DNA from: Phocaeicola_A sp045647865
Lineage (GTDB): Bacteria; Bacteroidota; Bacteroidia; Bacteroidales; Bacteroidaceae
NCBI GenBank assembly: GCA_045647865.1
Contig: JAZRMW010000061.1
Coordinates: forward strand, 62,001 to 126,000
DNA: 64,000 nt
Direction: 5' to 3'
Shown: positions 58,527 through 64,000 of the stretch, piece by piece
How positions within the stretch are numbered: the first letter of the stretch is position 1
How the letters are laid out: each line of letters begins with the position of its first letter
Notes under the pieces: generated by a model
Told to the model about the DNA's origin: nothing
What the model saw: the letters and a program-made list of their open reading frames with translations, nothing else
The model's database searches: none
Made by a program: the position numbers and the translations under genes

Positions 58527-59438
58527 TCAATTTCCAAAATCTCCCTTCAGTGTACGTTTGATTCTTCGGATAGCTTTTGCCCAGAATGAATTGGTGCGGG
58601 CATAGTATCGTTCAAAGCATTTACGTGCTTCTAAATTTTCTTCAACGGGAGAAATCTTTTTCACAGGTAGGGGATTAATCCAAAGATTGCTGGCATAGAG
58701 TCCGCCACCACCACAATTGGTACCGCTACCGTCAAATCCTTCATTCTGCACCAACGAACGGCCTACATTGAGCGAAAGCATATTTTTCAGAAACAGTGTT
58801 GCATTCCAACGGATAGCCCATGAATTATTCTTCCCTTCTATCTGACGTCGTAGCATGCGGGTGAATCCATATTTTCCGTTGAAATCGAAGGTACGGGTCA
58901 GTCCTCTTTGCTCCAATTCGGCCAGTAATTCTTTTCCATTAGGATTGAAATGTTTCCAAGCTCTTTCCCAAGTGGCCCATCCCCAACTCCCTGTCCATTT
59001 GATCAAGAATGTATCGGGCAATGTGGCATCTTGTGTGAAGTCACAGGCCTGGATGTGTCCTACACGAGGTTCATCCTTGTAAATTTCCAGTGCGTCGTTC
59101 ATGAATTGTAAAAAGTATGGAGCCACAACCAAATCGTCTTCTAATACGATTACTTTGCCATACTTCTGAGTGAGATTTGTCACACCGTCAATGATGCTAT
59201 TGGCCAATCCCCAATTTCTTTCTCTTTCGACAATGGTGATGTTCTTGAAACCTCGTATGGTATGGATGTACTCCCTTACTTGCAATACTGCTTCTTGCGC
59301 CTCTTCGTTTTTTGGTGCATCGGAATATATGTATAAGTCACTTTCTTTAGCCAAATCATTGGCCAGCAGTGAAGTTATACACTTTTGTACATGTTCTGGC
59401 CGGTTATATACGAATAGGATGATGGGGGATAGTGTCAT
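58527..59438 (-). CDS. Glycosyltransferase, GT2-like
   Basis: This 303-aa enzyme begins PIILFVYNRPEHVQKCITSLL, a GT-A nucleotide-sugar-binding start, with the metal-binding EDD motif in VIVLEDDLVVAPYFLQFM and a later W-rich block (GSWGWATWERAWKHF) seen in a Bacteroidales sugar-transferase group. It would add a sugar to a surface polysaccharide. It is the last gene of the leftward locus and overlaps the pyruvyl transferase gene by 4 nt. Confidence 0.88.
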   Translation of the reverse strand: MTLSPIILFVYNRPEHVQKCITSLLANDLAKESDLYIYSDAPKNEEAQEAVLQVREYIHTIRGFKNITIVERERNWGLANSIIDGVTNLTQKYGKVIVLEDDLVVAPYFLQFMNDALEIYKDEPRVGHIQACDFTQDATLPDTFLIKWTGSWGWATWERAWKHFNPNGKELLAELEQRGLTRTFDFNGKYGFTRMLRRQIEGKNNSWAIRWNATLFLKNMLSLNVGRSLVQNEGFDGSGTNCGGGGLYASNLWINPLPVKKISPVEENLEARKCFERYYARTNSFWAKAIRRIKRTLKGDFGN

Positions 59439-60721
59439 GCGAGGTTATTTCTTTTGATAAATTGTTTGAAACATTCGTAAGTTCTCTCTTTGGCTTCAAT
59501 TTGCGCTGTTACATCAGCTTTGAGTTCAGGAAGCATCTGTTTGAATGTACTTACTGCATGTTGTATCGTATCTTCGCTTTTGAAAATCTCAGTAATATCA
59601 ATCATGCAATCTTCTTTTCCAAGGGTTTGTAATAAACCTGTAATTTTATGTTCGTAACTAAGAGCAATGAAAGGTACCGCTTGATTGATGGAGAAGACAA
59701 TGGAGTGGTATCGTGCTCCGACCACGAATTTTGCATCGTGGATGATTCGTTGTTGGATATCAGAACTATAGCAATCAGGCATTACTACTATCCGTGTATC
59801 TTTGCGGATGTTTGCAATTTCTTGGAAAAGCAATATGTCATTACTTTCTGCCGAATTGAATGTTTGCGGAAGCATCACCAGATGATAGTCAGGATACTTT
59901 TCTACAATACTGTCTGCCAATTGGTTGTAGAATGAAAGAATTGTTTTTTTATCTACATCCTTGTATGCATAGTGCCAAGTCAGTAAATTAGGTACGAAAA
60001 CCATGTAAGGCGCACCATTCAATCGTACAATTTCTTTAGGAAGCTCTGCTTGAGGAGTGTCAAGGAAAGCAGAGTCTAACGTAGGTACATAATCAATACT
60101 CAGTTCTTGTGCCAATGCTTCGGTCTTTTTGTCTCTGATGGAGTTGAAAGTGAAGTAGTGGAGAAGTTCTAAACTCAATTTCTTGAACTGATGGTTCAGT
60201 GTAGTTTCTGTAGGGAAAGGTCCGAAGGAACGTCCATAGTATGCTAACGGTTTGTTCATCCGTTGTGCCAATTTCAAATAAAACAGGTGATACCAGTTTT
60301 GGAATCCGCCCATACAGATTCCTCCTGGAGCACATACTATCATATCCGCTTCATGATAGTATTTTTGAATCTGTTTGACAACAGGTTGTAAATCCCATAG
60401 ATTATAATTGTCCTTTTGAAGTGCCGAAGTGGCAACATGGTAAAACCTCTTGTATTGCATTTTTTTCCAACGGCTGAATACAAACTTCGCAACTTTGTTA
60501 TTACGGATGAAGTTGTGTGTTGATTCTCTGTTTAGCAGATGAATATATTCTACCTGTTGGCTATCAATGGCAAATTGGTCAATGCTATTTTGAGGTACTC
60601 CTACGAAGAGTACTTGTATTTTTACTTCGGGTATATTTTTCAATAAAGCACGGATGAGTGCTTTATGTGCAGATTCGTCACCGCGATTACCAAGAGGTTG
60701 GTTCACTATTAATATTTTCAT
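59435..60721 (-). CDS. Polysaccharide pyruvyl transferase family protein
   Basis: The 428-aa protein starts ILIVNQPLGNRGDESAHKALIRALL, the GN-GDE loop of the CsaB/WcaK family. Later blocks are APGGICMGGFQNW, YYGRSFGPFP and FVVGARYHSIVFSINQAVPFIALSYEHKITGLL, the last holding the conserved Arg/His. These enzymes add ketal-linked pyruvate from PEP to sugars, giving negative charge. It overlaps both neighbours by 4 nt. Confidence 0.92.
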   Translation of the reverse strand: MKILIVNQPLGNRGDESAHKALIRALLKNIPEVKIQVLFVGVPQNSIDQFAIDSQQVEYIHLLNRESTHNFIRNNKVAKFVFSRWKKMQYKRFYHVATSALQKDNYNLWDLQPVVKQIQKYYHEADMIVCAPGGICMGGFQNWYHLFYLKLAQRMNKPLAYYGRSFGPFPTETTLNHQFKKLSLELLHYFTFNSIRDKKTEALAQELSIDYVPTLDSAFLDTPQAELPKEIVRLNGAPYMVFVPNLLTWHYAYKDVDKKTILSFYNQLADSIVEKYPDYHLVMLPQTFNSAESNDILLFQEIANIRKDTRIVVMPDCYSSDIQQRIIHDAKFVVGARYHSIVFSINQAVPFIALSYEHKITGLLQTLGKEDCMIDITEIFKSEDTIQHAVSTFKQMLPELKADVTAQIEAKERTYECFKQFIKRNNLA

Positions 60722-61716
60722 GCGTCCTGATGATAAGTGTTGGTTATGGATATATCTTTTCTCTCAGACACAGCAACATTGAATTGAGGTTGTAAGTGTC
60801 CGATACCAATGATTAGGATAGGCACTTCGTTTTCAGGAATATTAAAATTAGCCAATCCTTTCAGTTTGGGTACATCGAATCCACAAGATAGCGGAATAGT
60901 TCCCAGACCTAATGAATGTAGTGCATTGATAAGATTCATGGCATAAAGTCCACCATCCACGTATGCTTGATGTACTTCATAGAATAAGAATGCTTTTAAG
61001 TTGGCAGTCACTAAAATACTGCATTGTATTTCATCTTCGAATCCACGGCTTCCTCCTTGCCACTTGATCAATTTCACACTTTGTTTTCCTGTGAATACAT
61101 GAGTAAGCCAGCCTTGACGATTACAAGCCGAAGGAGTACGTTGAGCCAGTGTCAAGGCTTTTTCAATGAATTCTTTAGATACAGGTTCATTGCTGAAATA
61201 TCGAATTGAATGACGGCTATAAAGCAGTGATTCGAAATTTTGATTACACATGTTTGTGATTTCTTCACGTATGGTGGATATAACACCTGCATGAGTATCC
61301 ACTTTTGTCTTACCAATCCGTTCTTGTAATTTGATAAATTCCTTTTCGATTAAAGGTATTTCAACCCCATTTTCTTTGGTATAGTCAATATATCCTTTAA
61401 TGGTAGATAAGGGATAGTTCAAGAAATCCAAATCTTCCTTGGCATATAAATCTACATATTTATTCAAACGGACAAGCAGATTCTTTACCTTCTCTTGTCC
61501 AAATCCTTTTTTAGGATTTCTCAAGGACATACCTTTTTCTATTGTATGATTTTCACGCAATAGCGTGTATTGCATCTTTTGAATGTCTTTGTCCGTATAA
61601 TTGGACGCGTTATATTTGACTGTCAACCGCCAAAAGTGGAATGCTTCTTTGATAAAAGCCATTTCCATTTTTAGTTGTCTCATAACTGATTTGAGAAACA
61701 ATCTGAAAGCCGTCAT
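60718..61716 (-). CDS. Nitroreductase-family protein in the polysaccharide locus
   Basis: This 332-aa protein has an N-terminal helical extension (about 1-160) and a C-terminal FMN nitroreductase fold (YSRHSIRYFSNEPVSKEFIEKALTLAQRTPSACNRQGWLTHVF, then GLGTIPLSCGF). Such fusions recur beside pyruvyl transferases in polysaccharide loci; the substrate is unknown, perhaps a nucleotide-sugar or quinone-like electron acceptor. Tight 4-nt overlap supports a shared pathway. Confidence 0.88.
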   Translation of the reverse strand: MTAFRLFLKSVMRQLKMEMAFIKEAFHFWRLTVKYNASNYTDKDIQKMQYTLLRENHTIEKGMSLRNPKKGFGQEKVKNLLVRLNKYVDLYAKEDLDFLNYPLSTIKGYIDYTKENGVEIPLIEKEFIKLQERIGKTKVDTHAGVISTIREEITNMCNQNFESLLYSRHSIRYFSNEPVSKEFIEKALTLAQRTPSACNRQGWLTHVFTGKQSVKLIKWQGGSRGFEDEIQCSILVTANLKAFLFYEVHQAYVDGGLYAMNLINALHSLGLGTIPLSCGFDVPKLKGLANFNIPENEVPILIIGIGHLQPQFNVAVSERKDISITNTYHQDA

Positions 61717-61721
61717 TATAT

Positions 61722-63065
61722 TTATTTTTTTATGATTAATTTTTTAATGTATATCAACTCTTTCCATCCACAGAAAAGACCATATAATTGTAAACGTAGG
61801 ATTTTCCAGTACGAAGGTATCAATCCATTGGCAAAAGTTCCTGAAATCATTACGGTGATAATGGTGACCCATGCAGAACCAACGATGCCATAATGTGGAA
61901 TTACCAGTAAATTGAGTCCTATGCATACAGTACAACCGATAATATTACGGATAACTGCCCATTTCTGTATTCCTTCCATAATAATGATTTGTCCACCTGA
62001 AGAAGAGAGTGCCATGCCAACCGTCTTCCATGCCATTATTTGCAATACGGGTACAGCTGCCAGATACTCTTTACCGAATGTCAACAAAATCAATGGATAA
62101 GCGATGAGGCATACGATAGTTGCCAATATAATGGAAATCCATACAACGGTGCCGACAAACTGGCGTTTTTTCATTTCATATTCTATGGTATTGCCACTTT
62201 CGCGTATTTTCACCAATAGAGGAGTAACTGTTTGGGTCAATATTCCAGGAAGGAATAAGATGAGTTCCAAAAACTTTCCTGCCGTGGCAAAATAACCGAC
62301 AGATTCATCATCAATCATATTTTTAATCATCACTTGATCAATTCGTTGGTAGATGATTACGGCTGCTCCCGAAAGCATGAGTGGGAATGACTCACGTATC
62401 ATGAAGGGAACAAGTTTCTTATCGAATTTCCAATCCTTGATGTTACCAATGATCTTGCGATATGACAGACAGTACCCACTTGCTACCAATACAGTATCAA
62501 ATGCAGTGGCAAGGATGAAATATTCGAGAGGTGCTTTTATCCATAGGAGACCTATTTTTAATACTGCACCTATAAACGTACGCGCTATTTCTGTTTTAAC
62601 GATATACTCGTTCTTGACAATGGAAGTGAAGTAATTGCGGACTAAATTGAAACAACCTGTAAACAACGTTGTACAGTATACCAATATCATTGTAGAAGTA
62701 AAACCATCTGCCCGGTGAATAACAAGGGATAGAATTACTGAAAGTAGAGCTATACAGGCACATATAAGTCTTATAGATAAACAGGTTCCGAGAATATATT
62801 CTTTACGTTCAGGGTATTTGGAAAGTTCACGAATCTCTATGTTATCCAATCCAAAGGTTGAAATGATGGTGAATATGGATACGTAACTGATGACATAGTT
62901 CATAAGGCCAAACTTGTCAGGCCCTAAATACCTGGCTACTAAAATGCCAACCAATAGGGCACCACCCATATTGACAATTTTTCCCGAAAGCGCCCACGCC
63001 ACGTTAGTAGCCACCTTCTTCTTGTTTCCTTCAAGTTTGATATGTTCCTTAAAAAACGATGCCAT
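61722..63065 (-). CDS. wzx: Polysaccharide flippase (Wzx-like)
   Basis: This 447-aa membrane protein has about 12-14 hydrophobic segments and the MATE/MOP-superfamily N-terminus (NKKVATNVAWALSGKIVNMGGALLVGILVARYLGPDKFGLMNYVISYVSIF). It would flip lipid-linked repeat units across the inner membrane before Wzy polymerisation. Spacing of 5 and 7 bp to its neighbours fits one operon. Confidence 0.92.
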   Translation of the reverse strand: MASFFKEHIKLEGNKKKVATNVAWALSGKIVNMGGALLVGILVARYLGPDKFGLMNYVISYVSIFTIISTFGLDNIEIRELSKYPERKEYILGTCLSIRLICACIALLSVILSLVIHRADGFTSTMILVYCTTLFTGCFNLVRNYFTSIVKNEYIVKTEIARTFIGAVLKIGLLWIKAPLEYFILATAFDTVLVASGYCLSYRKIIGNIKDWKFDKKLVPFMIRESFPLMLSGAAVIIYQRIDQVMIKNMIDDESVGYFATAGKFLELILFLPGILTQTVTPLLVKIRESGNTIEYEMKKRQFVGTVVWISIILATIVCLIAYPLILLTFGKEYLAAVPVLQIMAWKTVGMALSSSGGQIIIMEGIQKWAVIRNIIGCTVCIGLNLLVIPHYGIVGSAWVTIITVMISGTFANGLIPSYWKILRLQLYGLFCGWKELIYIKKLIIKK

Positions 63066-63072
63066 ACAACTT

Positions 63073-63942
63073 TTATAAATGATTGTTCAGTTTATGCTGG
63101 TTTATTCTTCGGGTCTTGATGACAAATGCTGTTTTTTGAATAAGTTTCCACCAGACAGAAATATATCCCTTTCCTTGGGGGATTTTTTTTATACATGCCA
63201 ACGGTCCGTAAGCGAAAGCTTTGACGAAGGAGTAATTGACGTTTGCATATTCTGACAAGTGATAGACAAATTCAGAATAATAAAAAGCTTCACCGACAGG
63301 TTTAGGACGTTTGGCCCTGTCGTGGTATCCTGCTATTTTGGGTGAATATGCTATTTTCAATCCTTGGTATTTCACACGGTTCACATAGTCAATATCTTCT
63401 CCGTAGTGGTAGAAAAGTGGTGAAAATCCTCCTATCGTTTCCATTGTTTTTCGAGGTAACATCCAAAAAGCAGCATTTACAAATGGAAGTTCTACTGTTT
63501 CTCGTTGGTCAGACATACATGATTCTTTGTCAGATTGTCCGCTATACGTATGGAATCCAAAATCAAGGTTATCTCCCTTTCCGTCCAGATGTACAGGAGA
63601 TAAAATACCATATTCCGGATGTATTTGTGCTGTTTTTACAAGGATTTCAATGGTATTATCATCAATCCAAGCATCTTGATTAAGCAAGAAGGCAAAGTCG
63701 TATCCTTCATCCAATGCGAACTTCAGACCTATGTTGTTGGCACGTCCAAATCCTAAATTTTTTCCAGTTTCAACAAGACGTACTTCAGGAAAATCATTCT
63801 TGATGATATCTACACTCCGATCCTTCGAACCATTGTCTATGACCATTACATCTATCGGGTGAGAACTCTTGCGGAGACTTCCCAAACAATGGTTTATCCA
63901 GCGTTCGAAGTTATATGATACGATGATTACTAAAACTTTCAT
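63073..63942 (-). CDS. Family 2 glycosyltransferase
   Basis: This 289-aa rhamnosyltransferase-like GT2 has VIIVSYNFERWINHCLGSL, VIDNGSKDRS, NLGFGRANNIGLKFALDEGYDFAFLLNQDAWID (DxD-like NQDAW) and the acceptor-side block VNAAFWMLPRKTMETIGGFSPLFYHYGEDIDYVNRV. It overlaps the upstream gene by 4 nt (ATGA). Confidence 0.94.
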   Translation of the reverse strand: MKVLVIIVSYNFERWINHCLGSLRKSSHPIDVMVIDNGSKDRSVDIIKNDFPEVRLVETGKNLGFGRANNIGLKFALDEGYDFAFLLNQDAWIDDNTIEILVKTAQIHPEYGILSPVHLDGKGDNLDFGFHTYSGQSDKESCMSDQRETVELPFVNAAFWMLPRKTMETIGGFSPLFYHYGEDIDYVNRVKYQGLKIAYSPKIAGYHDRAKRPKPVGEAFYYSEFVYHLSEYANVNYSFVKAFAYGPLACIKKIPQGKGYISVWWKLIQKTAFVIKTRRINQHKLNNHL

Positions 63943-64000
63943 TGCTTTATAAATTCACACGTTATACCTCCAATTTCCGCAGCTGTCTGTGAAAAAGAAC
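63939..64000 (-). CDS. 3' end of a further gene of the polysaccharide locus (partial)
   Basis: On the minus strand a frame open from the window edge encodes ...SFSQTAAEIGGITCEFIKQ and stops at 63939-63941, overlapping the next start by 4 nt. Twenty residues cannot give a family; glycosyltransferase is likely from context. Confidence 0.6.
   Translation of the reverse strand, partial: SFSQTAAEIGGITCEFIKQ

Overview
The window is a piece of a Bacteroidales chromosome, most likely Bacteroides or Phocaeicola. This rests on lineage-typical genes (a MurF-Alr fusion, a GSCFA protein, a DUF3098 gene beside ftsX and uppP, SusC-like TonB receptor architecture, DUF4294, an HU-like/DUF5675 cassette) and on promoters of the Bacteroidetes type (TTTG, 19-21 bp, TAnnTTTG) with no evident Shine-Dalgarno sequences. 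I cannot name the species. No rRNA, tRNA or CRISPR array was seen.

Layout. 1-9.2 kb: the 3' part of polA, a two-gene unknown operon, a thiamine uptake and activation pair (pnuT-thiN, leftward), an MNT nucleotidyltransferase that has lost its HEPN partner, an orphan lipoprotein, and a carB gene broken by a 2-nt deletion. 9.4-21.2 kb: an IS982 remnant, a TonB-dependent receptor, cysE, a DUF2975/XRE pair with paired operators, an RNA methyltransferase with a long charged tail, a DPP-IV-like peptidase, purD and two membrane proteins. 21.3-26.8 kb: a secreted protein, then a leftward run of GSCFA gene, murF-alr and a nuclease-fold gene. 26.8-41.9 kb: housekeeping operons dxs-trkA-trkH, ftsX-DUF3098-uppP-truB-queA, folK and an HHH/beta-barrel gene, then a SulP transporter, a DUF4294 protein and a SpoU methyltransferase. 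42.3-54.1 kb is the accessory region: an unrecognised 472-aa protein and a complete type I restriction-modification locus, hsdM, Bro-N/Fic, hsdS, coiled-coil two-TM protein, rhuM remnant, Fic, hsdR. 54.2-55.6 kb: a DUF5675, small protein, HU-like, small membrane protein cassette. 55.65-56.05 kb: a dense cluster of DnaA boxes that could be oriC, followed by nadA and an alpha/beta hydrolase. 58.5-64 kb: the promoter-distal end of a leftward polysaccharide locus (two GT2 enzymes, pyruvyl transferase, nitroreductase, flippase, and the tail of one more gene).

How the genes work together. The restriction locus is the best candidate defence island. Besides HsdMSR it encodes two different Fic proteins and a coiled-coil membrane protein placed exactly between hsdS and hsdR. 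hsdS shows a sharp composition change at its second recognition domain.

The least explained signal is intergenic. At four unrelated places (about 1306-1387, 5844-5925, 43960-44066 and 58428-58509) there are arrays of four or five short dyad-symmetric units repeated every 21-23 bp (one step is 32). The sequence differs at each locus but the architecture is the same. They lie between convergent genes as well as before genes, so simple operators do not explain all of them. I do not know whether this class has been described.
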